From the NCBI RefSeq assembly GCF_900185015.1, contig NZ_FXYD01000002.1:310001-374000 (forward strand): 64,000 nucleotides of DNA. The letters run 5' to 3'. Position 1 is the first letter of the stretch, and every line of letters starts with the position of its first letter. The notes beneath the pieces are model-generated. The model was not told where the DNA came from and ran no database searches. It was given only the letters and a program-made list of their open reading frames with translations. A program made the position numbers and the translations under genes. Positions 17,417 through 25,233 of the stretch are shown one piece after another. Source of the stretch: Octadecabacter ascidiaceicola. GTDB taxonomy: Bacteria; Pseudomonadota; Alphaproteobacteria; Rhodobacterales; Rhodobacteraceae.

Positions 17417-17752
17417 ATGTCGACTCGGAAATCACCTGACCTAATCAAGATTTATATCAAAAGCTGTATTCTCGGCTTCGTTCTCGCGGCCGTTTTCGTT
17501 GGCGCGATTATGTGGGTTGACGTTGCTGGAATCGGCGGGCTGATCATGGGGTCCGACATTGGCATCATGGCAACACTGGTCTTTTGGGTGTTGAACGGGA
17601 TTGTCTTCGCGGGTGTGCAGTTTTCGATCGTTATCATGACAATGGGCGAAAACGATGACGACGATAATGATCGTCGCGGCCGCATGATGCCGATCTTTCA
17701 ACCAGACCCGATTGCGATTCCAGTTCCTGCGAGCAAGCCCAAGCGCCGCTAA
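17417..17752 (+). CDS. Small two-helix membrane protein
   Basis: A 111-residue protein with two hydrophobic helices (ILGFVLAAVFVGAIMWV near residue 18 and ATLVFWVLNGIVFAGVQFSIVIM near 51), an acidic run DDDDND and a basic C-terminus. Start ATG 17417 is chosen because of the strong GGGAGGAGG site. It follows nusB by 82 bases and may be a separate unit. Family and function are not recognised; it could be an accessory inner-membrane protein. Confidence 0.72.
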   Translation: MSTRKSPDLIKIYIKSCILGFVLAAVFVGAIMWVDVAGIGGLIMGSDIGIMATLVFWVLNGIVFAGVQFSIVIMTMGENDDDDNDRRGRMMPIFQPDPIAIPVPASKPKRR

Positions 17753-17764
17753 GACGTTGAATTT

Positions 17765-17880
17765 ATAGGTAGGTGGCGGGCCCCGCAGCAACCGTAGGGT
17801 CATGTATTCCCGAGGACCTGTAAGTACAGGTGGTAGCCAGGTAACGAAGCCAGAGCCCCGACAGCGCCAGCCACCTCGGA
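17765..17880. ncRNA. Candidate structured RNA, class not recognised
   Basis: This stretch has no coding frame but contains nested pairing. AGGTGGC (17771-17777) pairs with GCCACCT (17870-17876) about 100 bases away, and inside there is a perfect ACCTGT-AAGT-ACAGGT hairpin (17816-17831) and a GGG/CCC stem near 17797-17811. It lies between two convergent genes. It lacks signature motifs of RNase P, tmRNA and 4.5S RNA. A 6S-like RNA is one possibility to test. Strand is undetermined; plus is slightly favoured by the downstream hairpin. Confidence 0.35.
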
Positions 17881-17926
17881 TTTGCGTAAGGCCACTGGAA
17901 TTATGCCACTGTGTTACGAGAGGAGC

Positions 17927-17969
17927 AGAAGCCCGCCACGGACACACGTAGTGCGGCGGGCGGGCTTCT
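17927..17969. terminator. Strong hairpin, probable bidirectional terminator
   Basis: AGAAGCCCGCC (17927-17937) and GGCGGGCTTCT (17959-17969) form a perfect 11-base-pair stem around a 21-base loop. It lies 12 bases after the stop of the minus-strand START-domain gene and downstream of the plus-strand candidate RNA. There is no clear T-run on either side, so efficiency is uncertain. Confidence 0.5.
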
Positions 17970-17981
17970 ACAAGGGCAGTG

Positions 17982-18395
17982 TTAGTCGTCGTGGAGCGCT
18001 TTGCGCAGGTCAGCGAAGTGGCCTTCCCACCCTTTGTCGAGGGCAAGTGTCAGGCCGAATGCTTCCTCGGTTGCCGGCAGACCTTCGTGAACCAACGACA
18101 GGCGCGTGCCGCCTGCGACGTCTTCAAGCGTCCACTTCACGGTGCTGACGGCATCGCCCATTGGCGCGATGGTGAAGGTGTATTCGAGGTAGTCATGCGG
18201 GTTTGCGGCCACGACGTCACCCCACATCAGTTTATCGCCGCTGGTGGTGCCGTACATCGCGTAAGCGTCCCCTTGGGCCAGCGCGACCTTGGGTTTGTGA
18301 AACCACATCGCCAGTTTGTCAGGGTCCGTCAGGAAGGCCCAGACGTCGGCCTTGGTCGCCTTTAGGTAAATGGTTTTGTTCAATGTATTGGTCAT
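17982..18395 (-). CDS. SRPBCC/AHSA1 (START-like) domain protein
   Basis: A 137-residue protein of the AHSA1/START-like fold. It shows TIYLKATKADVWAFLTDPDKLAMWF near the N-terminus and the closing FGLTLALDKGWEGHFADLRKAL helix. Such proteins bind hydrophobic ligands and are very often paired with an ArsR regulator. The start is ATG 18395, which overlaps the ArsR stop as ATGA; the frame extends upstream but inside the regulator gene. It is likely the regulated partner of the ArsR gene. Confidence 0.88.
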   Translation of the reverse strand: MTNTLNKTIYLKATKADVWAFLTDPDKLAMWFHKPKVALAQGDAYAMYGTTSGDKLMWGDVVAANPHDYLEYTFTIAPMGDAVSTVKWTLEDVAGGTRLSLVHEGLPATEEAFGLTLALDKGWEGHFADLRKALHDD

Positions 18396-18709
18396 TGTGC
18401 ATCCTTTTCGATGGCTGATTTCAAATCGTCCAAACGCGCGTCCCAGAAGGTATCGAAAAACGACAACCAATCACGGATCGGGGCAAAAGCGTTTGGGTTC
18501 AGTGTGTTGTACCGTTCGCGCCCTTGGGCGCGCACAGTTATTAGGCCGCCGTCAGACAGCACGGTTAGGTGCTTTTTGACGGCAGCGCGGGTCATGTCGA
18601 AGTTTTCGGCAACCTGCGCGATGGTCATATCCGTGCCGCGTAACATCAGCAGGATGTCACGGCGGGTTGGGTCGGCAAGGGCGCGAAAGAGGGGTTGGGG
18701 TTCATTCAT
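18392..18709 (-). CDS. ArsR family transcriptional regulator
   Basis: A 105-residue winged-helix repressor of the ArsR type usually found with AHSA1 proteins. It shows LFRALADPTRRDILLMLR at the N-terminus, the recognition helix MTRAAVKKHLTVLSDGGLITV near 46 and the wing RAQGRERYNTL. No cysteine metal site is visible, so it probably does not sense arsenic. The start is taken as ATG 18709. Two copies of its likely operator lie immediately upstream, consistent with autoregulation. Confidence 0.88.
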   Translation of the reverse strand: MNEPQPLFRALADPTRRDILLMLRGTDMTIAQVAENFDMTRAAVKKHLTVLSDGGLITVRAQGRERYNTLNPNAFAPIRDWLSFFDTFWDARLDDLKSAIEKDAQ

Positions 18710-18723
18710 TTTCGACTCACATA

Positions 18724-18764
18724 ATACCATTTGGTTTCGCATTAATATGATACCATTTGGTATC
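18724..18764. promoter_or_regulatory. Tandem operators upstream of the ArsR gene
   Basis: Two copies of ACCATTTGGT occur 26 bases apart (18726-18735 and 18752-18761). The second is part of GATACCATTTGGTATC (18749-18764), seven-base perfect arms around TT. The first is ATACCATTTGGTTT (18724-18737). They lie 15-55 bases upstream of the ArsR start codon. A dimeric repressor site used for autoregulation is the natural reading, with ArsR as the likely binder. Confidence 0.65.
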
Positions 18765-18808
18765 TCGTCAAGGGGCTTTCAGTATGAACGACCTGCAACT
18801 TGACGGAT

Positions 18809-18823
18809 GTTCACACATTGTTC
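18809..18823 (+). promoter_or_regulatory. SOS box (LexA site) of mmcB
   Basis: GTTCACACATTGTTC is an exact match to the alphaproteobacterial LexA site, GTTC-N7-GTTC. It lies 12 bases before ATG 18835 and just after a TTGACG hexamer (18800-18805), so it would overlap a promoter. The mmcB family is DNA-damage induced in Caulobacter. The box falls downstream of an earlier in-frame ATG (18784), which argues that the true start is 18835. Confidence 0.7.
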
Positions 18824-18834
18824 ATGTTTGGCGA

Positions 18835-19311
18835 ATGCCTGATGATGCGATCCACGACGACATAAGCAGCTCCCAACCCGGCCAGCTTTTGGCCCGTGGG
18901 GTCTGCCGCCATTTGCGCAGTCATGATTTCGTTTGTGTCGAAGAATTGGTGCCAACGCGCGGACTGCGGGTGGATGTGATGGCGCTTGGGCCAAAGGGCG
19001 AAGTTTGGGTTATTGAGTGCAAGTCGAGCCGCGCTGATTTTCAATCCGACAACAAATGGCAGGGCTATCTGGAATGGTGCGACCGATTCTTTTGGGCTGT
19101 GGATGCTGAATTTCCAACGGAACTGCTGCCCGAAAGAACAGGGCTGATCATCGCGGATGCCTATGACGGTGAGGTTATTCGCATGGCACCCGAAGACAAG
19201 CTCGCTCCGGCGCGGCGCAAGGTGATGGTGCAAAAGTTTGCCCGAACGGCGGCGCAGCGGTTGCAGGTGTTTCGCGACCCGACGCACCGCCTAACAAGCG
19301 GACTGCTTTAG
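18835..19311 (+). CDS. mmcB: MmcB family DNA repair protein
   Basis: A 158-residue protein of the MmcB family, with a PD-(D/E)XK nuclease-like core: TRGLRVDVMALGPKGEVWVIECKSSRADFQSD, where the Asp, the Glu of IECKSS and its Lys are the expected catalytic set. In Caulobacter the family is linked to mitomycin C tolerance. ATG 18835 is preferred over ATG 18784 because the earlier 17 codons overlap the SOS box and are not family-like. Gene ends overlap the convergent DMT gene by four bases. Confidence 0.82.
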   Translation: MPDDAIHDDISSSQPGQLLARGVCRHLRSHDFVCVEELVPTRGLRVDVMALGPKGEVWVIECKSSRADFQSDNKWQGYLEWCDRFFWAVDAEFPTELLPERTGLIIADAYDGEVIRMAPEDKLAPARRKVMVQKFARTAAQRLQVFRDPTHRLTSGLL

Positions 19312-20159
19312 CGGCGTGACAGCGCCAAAGACGCAACACCTGTTGTGAAGATGATTGCGAGGCCAATAAAACTGGCCCAATCCGGCCAATCCGAAAACAC
19401 CAAGAAACCAAGCAACGTCGCTGGAATAAGCTGGGTGTAGATCAGTGGTGCGATGACATTCGACGGCGTTGTTTTGCTAAGTGAAACCAGCATCAGGTTG
19501 CCCAAAGCCGAGCCAAACGCGCTAACGAAGATCAGGCCAAGCGCAGCCCATGACACCGAGTCGGGTAGCGCTGTTAGCCCAAATGGGGCAAGGACAATCG
19601 CGCCGAGAAATAGTTGTGAAAACAACAGCAGTCTTGGGCGATAAAACGGGGCGATCCAGCGGGTTGAGACGACGTAACTGCCGTGCAAAACGCCTGCCAG
19701 CACTGCAAACCCCATGCCGATCGAGACCCCGAAACCGGGTTTCACAACCAAAAGAACGCCGAGAAAACTAAGGCCCAGCAGGAAGCTGCGGGTAAGGGTG
19801 ATGCGTTCTTTTAACAAGAGGGCTGACAGGGCGAAGGCAACGATTGGCCCAACGAAGAACGCGCCAAAAACATTCGCGACAGGTTCCGTGCGCAGCGCCG
19901 TAAGAATACAGCTAATGCCACCCGTAATCAGGAGTGCGCGAAGCAGCACGCGCGGGTCACGCAGGGCAGGGGCGTCCGTGCGGGTCAGCCCACAAAACGG
20001 CAACAGCACAACACAGGCCAACGCAAAGCGGGTCCATGCGATAAACAGCGGGCTAAACCCATCTTGTGTCAGCACCTTTGCGGCAACATCCCCCCCGACG
20101 ATCAGCGTCATCGAGGTCAGCATCACCAGACCGACGCGCCACAGCGCCACAGGCTGCAT
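19308..20159 (-). CDS. EamA/DMT family transporter
   Basis: A 283-residue inner-membrane protein with about ten helices in two EamA repeats, beginning VGLVMLTSMTLIVGGDVAAKVL. It is not close to the DMT protein at 213-1109 by inspection. The substrate is unknown. It abuts the DUF6324 gene upstream (start 20159, neighbour stop at 20160), so the two form a minus-strand pair, and its 3' end overlaps that of mmcB. Confidence 0.86.
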   Translation of the reverse strand: MQPVALWRVGLVMLTSMTLIVGGDVAAKVLTQDGFSPLFIAWTRFALACVVLLPFCGLTRTDAPALRDPRVLLRALLITGGISCILTALRTEPVANVFGAFFVGPIVAFALSALLLKERITLTRSFLLGLSFLGVLLVVKPGFGVSIGMGFAVLAGVLHGSYVVSTRWIAPFYRPRLLLFSQLFLGAIVLAPFGLTALPDSVSWAALGLIFVSAFGSALGNLMLVSLSKTTPSNVIAPLIYTQLIPATLLGFLVFSDWPDWASFIGLAIIFTTGVASLALSRR

Positions 20160-20351
20160 TTAGCGGGGCTTCACCATGCGGGCTGCTTTGGCAGCGGCAA
20201 CGATTTCTTCAGCGATTTCCTCGGCTTCGTCAGGTGAGAAGTCCATTGGGATCTCGATGCCGGACCCTTCGATGAACAGGCGGACCTGCCCGATGTCGGT
20301 CGGACCGATTTGTAGGTTCGCTTCGATGTCGCGTTCGTCGTTAATGCCCAT
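20160..20351 (-). CDS. DUF6324 family small protein
   Basis: A 63-residue acidic protein, MGINDERDIEANLQIGPT at the start and PMDFSPDEAEEIAEEIVAAA near the end, matching the short Rhodobacterales family annotated DUF6324. The start at 20351 is chosen because AAAGGA lies eight bases upstream; a further ATG two codons earlier is too close to that site. It directly precedes the DMT gene. Function unknown. Confidence 0.75.
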   Translation of the reverse strand: MGINDERDIEANLQIGPTDIGQVRLFIEGSGIEIPMDFSPDEAEEIAEEIVAAAKAARMVKPR

Positions 20352-20488
20352 GACCATGATCCTTTGGAATGCTTGGCCCCGATTTACCCCGTGCGGGCGC
20401 TTCTTAGCAAGGGCTGTGAAAAAACGCTTACGCAAAGCGCGGCTTGGGTCTTGCAATCATACGCCGCCCTCGCTAAATCGCTCCTGAT

Positions 20489-20565
20489 GCCGCCTTAGCT
20501 CAGTTGGTTAGAGCACTGGTTTGTGGAACCAGGGGTCCCCCGTTCAAGCCGGGGAGGCGGTACCA
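20489..20565 (+). tRNA. tRNA-His (GTG anticodon)
   Basis: Complete cloverleaf of 77 bases with encoded CCA. The acceptor is GCCGCCT/AGGCGGT, the anticodon stem CTGGT/ACCAG encloses loop TTGTGGA (anticodon GTG), and the T arm is CCCCG-TTCAAGC-CGGGG. The discriminator is A73 and there is no G at -1, the form of tRNA-His specific to most alphaproteobacteria. Confidence 0.97.
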
Positions 20566-20608
20566 CCCCCCCCCTTTTATTCGCCTCGCTGTCGTGCGAC
20601 CTAGGCCT

Positions 20609-21619
20609 ATGGCATTGGCGATTACCCTTTTGATATCCGGTTTCGGTGTGGCGGTGTTTATTGTGCTGTCTTTGCCGCTGCCGTGGCTGTTGGGGCCGTT
20701 GCTGGGGTGTCTTATCGCGGCGCTGTTCGGGGTGCAGTTGCAAGGTGCGCCACGCACGAGCCAAGTTATGCGAACGATTCTTGGGGTTGCCGTCGGGGCG
20801 ACGATCACTCCGGCGTTGTTTTCACAGATCGGAACGTTGATCTGGACGCTCGCGTTGGTGCCGCCTTTGGTCATTTGTGTCGGGGCTGTTGGCTATCCGT
20901 TGTTTCGCAAAGGGTTCGGCTTTGACCATCCGACGGCGTTTTATGCAGCTATGCCCGGTGGTTTACAGGACATGTTGCTGTTTGGCGAAGAAGCGGGAGG
21001 GGATGTGCGCGCGCTGTCTTTGATCCATGCCACGCGGGTCTTGATCGTGGTGACTGTTTTGCCATTCGCCTTCGCCTATCTGTACGGCGTGGACATGAAC
21101 CAACCCGTGGGCGATCCGTTTACAGCCCTGCCTTGGCAGGAACTGGTTTTGCTGGCTGTTGCGGGCATCGCAGGCTGGCGCATTGCAGCATTCGTCGGGC
21201 TGTTTGGCGCGTCCATTCTGGGTCCACTTTTCTTGACGGCTGCATTGTCGTTGCTGGGCGTCATCCACCACCGCCCACCCGCCGAGGCGATCCAAGCGGC
21301 GCAGTTTTTCATCGGCTTCACGGTTGGTGTGAAATACGCGGGCATTTCATGGCGCGAATTGCGCGTCGATGTGACCGCAGGCGTGGTTTTCACCGTGTTG
21401 AGCCTGATGGTGTCGGCGGTGTTCGCCTATTTCATTGTCCAGTTTGGCTGGTTGCCTTTCACCGAAGCCGTGCTTGCGTTTTCGCCGGGCGGGCAGGCGG
21501 AAATGGCGATTGTTGCGCTGGTGGCGGGCGCAGATGCGGCTGTGGTTGTGGCGCATCATTTGGTGCGGATCGTTTTCGTGATTACGGGCGCGCCGCTGAT
21601 GAATCGCTGGTTTGGCTAG
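20609..21619 (+). CDS. Membrane AbrB family protein
   Basis: A 336-residue polytopic protein of the AbrB-duplication family (often labelled AbrB transcriptional regulator or ammonia monooxygenase, though it is a membrane protein). The two repeats are visible, each with a glycine/proline core: LPLPWLLGPLLGCLIAAL and GVAVGATITPALF in the first, FSPGGQAEMAIVALVAGADAAVVVAHH in the second. The frame is open into the tRNA, but ATG 20609 is the first plausible start. Function is not firmly known; transport or regulation of redox enzymes has been proposed. Confidence 0.78.
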   Translation: MALAITLLISGFGVAVFIVLSLPLPWLLGPLLGCLIAALFGVQLQGAPRTSQVMRTILGVAVGATITPALFSQIGTLIWTLALVPPLVICVGAVGYPLFRKGFGFDHPTAFYAAMPGGLQDMLLFGEEAGGDVRALSLIHATRVLIVVTVLPFAFAYLYGVDMNQPVGDPFTALPWQELVLLAVAGIAGWRIAAFVGLFGASILGPLFLTAALSLLGVIHHRPPAEAIQAAQFFIGFTVGVKYAGISWRELRVDVTAGVVFTVLSLMVSAVFAYFIVQFGWLPFTEAVLAFSPGGQAEMAIVALVAGADAAVVVAHHLVRIVFVITGAPLMNRWFG

Positions 21620-21918
21620 TTGATCTCAAGCTCTGCCAAAAGCGGCGCCCAGCCCGCGCCGTGCATATCGCGATCATCGCGCGATCCTTGGATCGTCGGG
21701 CGCGGCATTGAGAATTTCACAACGTTCAAATCGGCGATGTCGAAACGTTTGACGGTGGCCGCATCCGTCTTGAACAACGCGGCGACGCGTTGTGTACTGA
21801 GGCCGTCTACGGTCTTCTCGTAAGCCTCTGGCGTGCCACAGAAAATATCGATGGTCAGCCAGAACGGGCCGGCATTTTTAGAGCGTATCTTTTGAACGAT
21901 TTGGGACAGGTTAGGCAT
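21616..21918 (-). CDS. DUF4387 family protein
   Basis: A 100-residue protein beginning MPNLSQIVQKIRSKNAGPFW, with LTIDIFCGTPEAYEK and a C-terminal GSRDDRDMHGAGWAPLL. DUF4387 proteins are almost always encoded next to DUF1446 (AtuA-type) proteins, as here with an eight-base overlap, and the two are fused in some organisms. The sequence suggests a small subunit or accessory domain of the DUF1446 protein. Start 21918 is chosen because the region further upstream overlaps the neighbour. Confidence 0.82.
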   Translation of the reverse strand: MPNLSQIVQKIRSKNAGPFWLTIDIFCGTPEAYEKTVDGLSTQRVAALFKTDAATVKRFDIADLNVVKFSMPRPTIQGSRDDRDMHGAGWAPLLAELEIN

Positions 21919-23251
21919 CTGTGACCTCCAGCCGGAAGGCGTCCATCGGGTCAGACAATTCCATCGTATGGTGCAGTACGAATTCGTAGGCCGCACCGCG
22001 GTCGATTTCCGCGGGGGAGAACGGGAATGCGAAGGTTGGCATCTCTTCATCGCGGGTCAGTTGGTGGTGCAAAAGATAGGGGTTCATCAGCTTGGCCAAG
22101 GTGCTGGCAGTTTGCTGATCGGGTGCTGTGATTATCGCCAACACGCCAAGTTCGGTCGCCGTCGGCGGTCTGTTTTCAAGGTCACCAAGGACGGCGTGCT
22201 GGCCGATAATGCGCAGCTCTGCGTGCCAAGTTCGTGGGTCTAGACCCATCCGGTCAGCGGCTTTTGCGGCGTGGTGTTTGATAATGTCATCGCACCAGTC
22301 TTGCGCGTTGGCCACGTAATGTGCATCGCGCAGGAACGCCATTGCGATGGTCTGATACCCCGCGATCCGCGCCCCTTCGAGCTTCACAGTATACCGTTCA
22401 GACGGGACCCAAACGGATCCTTCTGCCCGCACGGTTTTGCCGTCTAAATCCGTGTAACGCGTGGCGGTCACATCCAGATGCCCGCCGGGTTCATACAGGA
22501 TGAACGGGTCGGAGTTTTCATAAAGCATGTGGGCTGAAACGGTGTGTGGCGTCGCTGTCGCGCCGTCGCCCATTGGTGTGATGTTGAACCCCGAGGCGTC
22601 GAATTCCACCATGATGGTGCCAGATTGCGGCGCGGTCGTGCACAACGCGCCGCACTCGCCAATCTTGGCCCCATGCCACGCTCCGCCTGCGTGGTCCCCG
22701 TTGGCAAGGGGCAGGGCGGCAATAATCGCGGTGTCCGTGGTGCGCCCCGCGATGATGATATCCGCACCTGTGTTTAGTGCGGCGTTGACTTGTTCAGCCC
22801 CTGCAAGGGCGACGATGTGGGTGCAGTTGGTTATAGCTTTCGCGTCAATCTCCGGCGCAGCGGACAGCGGGGTTAGCGGGGTTTGCGCGATCTTGCTCGG
22901 GTCTTGCTCGCTATAGAGCCGTGCGATTTTGGCCGTTGCGCCAAGGTCTGACAGGATTTCGAGCGTTATTTCATACAGCCAATCGACGGTGCTGTCGGTG
23001 CCGCAGGTCCCTGCCGTGCCGATCACCAACGGGCAGTTCGCGGCGATGCGGGCCTCGATCAGGTTCCGCCATTCGGCCTTGGTGCTTTCGCGCGCGTATT
23101 TGGACACGCCGCGCCCAAGGTAGGACGGTCCGGAGTCGGTTGATCCGCCATCAATCGCGATCAGGTCCGGCCCTTGCGCGATACCATGTTCAAGCGCGGC
23201 TTTGTCGTAGCCAAGGCCCAACGCGCCGGAGGGGATGAGGACCTTAGTCAC
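21911..23251 (-). CDS. AtuA-type acyclic terpene utilisation protein (DUF1446)
   Basis: A 446-residue cytoplasmic protein of the DUF1446 family, named from AtuA of the acyclic terpene utilisation cluster of Pseudomonas. Features are the N-terminal IPSGALGLGYD, IDGGSTDSGPSYLGRG near 37, NCPLVIGTAGTCGTDSTVDW near 72 and the ADIIIAGRTTDTAIIAALP segment near 160. The start is GTG 23251, overlapping the tctA stop by eight bases. The catalytic role of the family is unknown. Being in one operon with a TctABC transporter suggests it handles the imported carboxylate. Confidence 0.85.
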   Translation of the reverse strand: MTKVLIPSGALGLGYDKAALEHGIAQGPDLIAIDGGSTDSGPSYLGRGVSKYARESTKAEWRNLIEARIAANCPLVIGTAGTCGTDSTVDWLYEITLEILSDLGATAKIARLYSEQDPSKIAQTPLTPLSAAPEIDAKAITNCTHIVALAGAEQVNAALNTGADIIIAGRTTDTAIIAALPLANGDHAGGAWHGAKIGECGALCTTAPQSGTIMVEFDASGFNITPMGDGATATPHTVSAHMLYENSDPFILYEPGGHLDVTATRYTDLDGKTVRAEGSVWVPSERYTVKLEGARIAGYQTIAMAFLRDAHYVANAQDWCDDIIKHHAAKAADRMGLDPRTWHAELRIIGQHAVLGDLENRPPTATELGVLAIITAPDQQTASTLAKLMNPYLLHHQLTRDEEMPTFAFPFSPAEIDRGAAYEFVLHHTMELSDPMDAFRLEVTDA

Positions 23252-24776
23252 TGACGCGCTGCGGTTTTGTGATGAAGCGACGCAGGAAGATCGGTGCAAA
23301 GAACCCAAGTACAGCGGCAATCAAGAGCCCCGTCGCGATATAAGAGATATCTTCGGGTTGGGATGGGCGTGTATAGATCAGCCCCCACGCGCTGCCGTCT
23401 GACAGCACCATTGCGTCGCGCAATTGTTTTTCCATCTGATGGCCCAGCAAAATGCCAAGGATCACCGGAACCGTCGGGATATCCAGCTTGCGCAGCAGAT
23501 AGCCCAGCACACCGAAGCCCACGACCAACAGCAGGTCAAAATAGCTGCCCGTTAAGGAATAAATGCCCACAAAGCTGACCATCGTCACACCCGGAAGCAG
23601 GATGGCGGGAGGCACTTGCAGGACTTTTACGAAGACTTTGACCATCGGCACGTTCATGAACAGCAGCACGAAGTTCGCGATGAGCAATGCGGCGATCAGC
23701 CCCCAGACCACGTCGGGGCGATCTGTGAACAGCGTTGGACCCGGTGTGATGTTGAGTGTGACCAGAACCGCCAGCAGAACGGCCGTGGTGCCAGACCCCG
23801 GGACGCCCAGCGTCAACATGGGCACAAGTGCGCCACCAGCGGCGGCGTTGTTTCCGGCTTCGGGTGCGGCGACGCCTTTGGGGACGCCTGTGCCGAACTT
23901 GCCTTTGTCGCCTGCGATGGATTTTTCCATCATATAGGTCATGAAGCTGCCCAAGCTGGCGCCCGCACCTGGCAGCACGCCCGCAAAGAAGCCCAAAAAA
24001 GACGAACGCAGCATCGTCCATCTGGTGGACCAGATATCGCGCCACGGCACGCGCACTTTGTCGATCGTAACACCCGCCGCAGAGGATTTTCCGTGGCTTT
24101 CGATAAAGAAGAAAATCTCGGACACGGCGAAAAGGCCGACGATGGCGACTAGGAAATCGATACCGTCATAAAGGTGCAGATTGCCCCCCGTCAGGCGCGG
24201 CAGGCCGGAGTTCGGGTCCAGCCCGATCATCGCGATCATCAGGCCGATACAAGATGCAAGCGCAGCCTTGGCTTGGTTGTTAGATGAAATGCCGCCCAAG
24301 GTGGCAAAGGCCAGCAGATACAGGGCAAAGTATTCGCCCGGTCCGAACTGGTAAGCAACGCGCGACAACAGCGGTGCCAGCAGCATCAGGCCAATAGTCG
24401 CCAGCAAAGCACCCACAAATGACGCAACGCCCGAGATTACCAGCGCGTCAGCCGCGCGCCCGTTTTTGGCCATCGGGTATCCATCGAGCGTGGTCATCAA
24501 CGCAGGTTCATCGCCCGGAATGTTCAGCAAGATCGACGAAATACGCCCGCCATACATCGCGCCGTAATAGATCGACGTGAGCAAGACGAGGGCGGAAACC
24601 GCATCAAGCCCCATAGAAAACGTGATCGGGATCATGATTGCGACGCCATTAGATGGCCCAAGGCCGGGCAGGGCACCAACGATTGTCCCGATGAAACAGC
24701 CCAAAACGGCCAGCATCAGCGTCCAAGGCGACAGGGCGATAGAAAACCCAAGCGCGAGGTTGTCGAGGATTTCCAT
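23244..24776 (-). CDS. tctA: Tripartite tricarboxylate transporter large permease TctA
   Basis: Inner-membrane permease of 510 residues, the usual TctA size. It shows the family loop GTIVGALPGLGPSNGVAIM near residue 30, IPGDEPALMTTLDG near 86, and the second-half repeat EAGNNAAAGGALVPMLTLG. The start is ATG 24776, one base from the tctB stop. Together with TctB and TctC it takes up a carboxylate by an ion gradient; the substrate cannot be read from the sequence. Confidence 0.95.
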   Translation of the reverse strand: MEILDNLALGFSIALSPWTLMLAVLGCFIGTIVGALPGLGPSNGVAIMIPITFSMGLDAVSALVLLTSIYYGAMYGGRISSILLNIPGDEPALMTTLDGYPMAKNGRAADALVISGVASFVGALLATIGLMLLAPLLSRVAYQFGPGEYFALYLLAFATLGGISSNNQAKAALASCIGLMIAMIGLDPNSGLPRLTGGNLHLYDGIDFLVAIVGLFAVSEIFFFIESHGKSSAAGVTIDKVRVPWRDIWSTRWTMLRSSFLGFFAGVLPGAGASLGSFMTYMMEKSIAGDKGKFGTGVPKGVAAPEAGNNAAAGGALVPMLTLGVPGSGTTAVLLAVLVTLNITPGPTLFTDRPDVVWGLIAALLIANFVLLFMNVPMVKVFVKVLQVPPAILLPGVTMVSFVGIYSLTGSYFDLLLVVGFGVLGYLLRKLDIPTVPVILGILLGHQMEKQLRDAMVLSDGSAWGLIYTRPSQPEDISYIATGLLIAAVLGFFAPIFLRRFITKPQRVSD

Positions 24777-24777
24777 G

Positions 24778-25221
24778 TTAAAACCAGCCTTTTCCAAACG
24801 GCACGAGGCCGAGATCAAGAATATAGCGAAACAGCACGAACAGCCCGATAGACAGACCAAGGCCGGTCAGCACAGCGGACAGCGGTTTGGGATTGATCTG
24901 ATAGCTAAGCGCACCAGATACGATTGCTGTTGGAATAAGAAAACCCATTGGTTTCAACGCGTAGGAATACCCTACGAGTAAAAGTACAGAGATGATAATG
25001 GACACTACTGTCCACATCACAGGCCAGTCGGGTTCTTCGTCCGGTCGCAGGATCATCACCACGCAACAGATGATAGCAACGGATGCCACACCAATTGGGA
25101 ACGCCTTTGATCCGACGGGATCTGACAAGAAACTGACCTGAACTTGCATGGCGCTCGCGATATACACGAGCGCCACACAGATCATGGCCAGACCAAATAT
25201 GCGGTCTGAAAGCCTGTTCAT
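24778..25221 (-). CDS. tctB: Tripartite tricarboxylate transporter small permease TctB
   Basis: A 147-residue protein with four hydrophobic helices, beginning MNRLSDRIFGLAMICVALVYIAS. It has the usual TctB short loop SDPVGSKAFPIGVA near residue 34. It lies 12 bases after tctC and a single base before tctA, so the three transporter genes form one operon. Confidence 0.92.
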   Translation of the reverse strand: MNRLSDRIFGLAMICVALVYIASAMQVQVSFLSDPVGSKAFPIGVASVAIICCVVMILRPDEEPDWPVMWTVVSIIISVLLLVGYSYALKPMGFLIPTAIVSGALSYQINPKPLSAVLTGLGLSIGLFVLFRYILDLGLVPFGKGWF

Positions 25222-25233
25222 TTTAATCGGCCC

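Noticed and set aside
20504-20608. Extension of the AbrB-type gene into the tRNA-His
   Set aside because: It would start inside the tRNA; the first plausible Met is at 20609.
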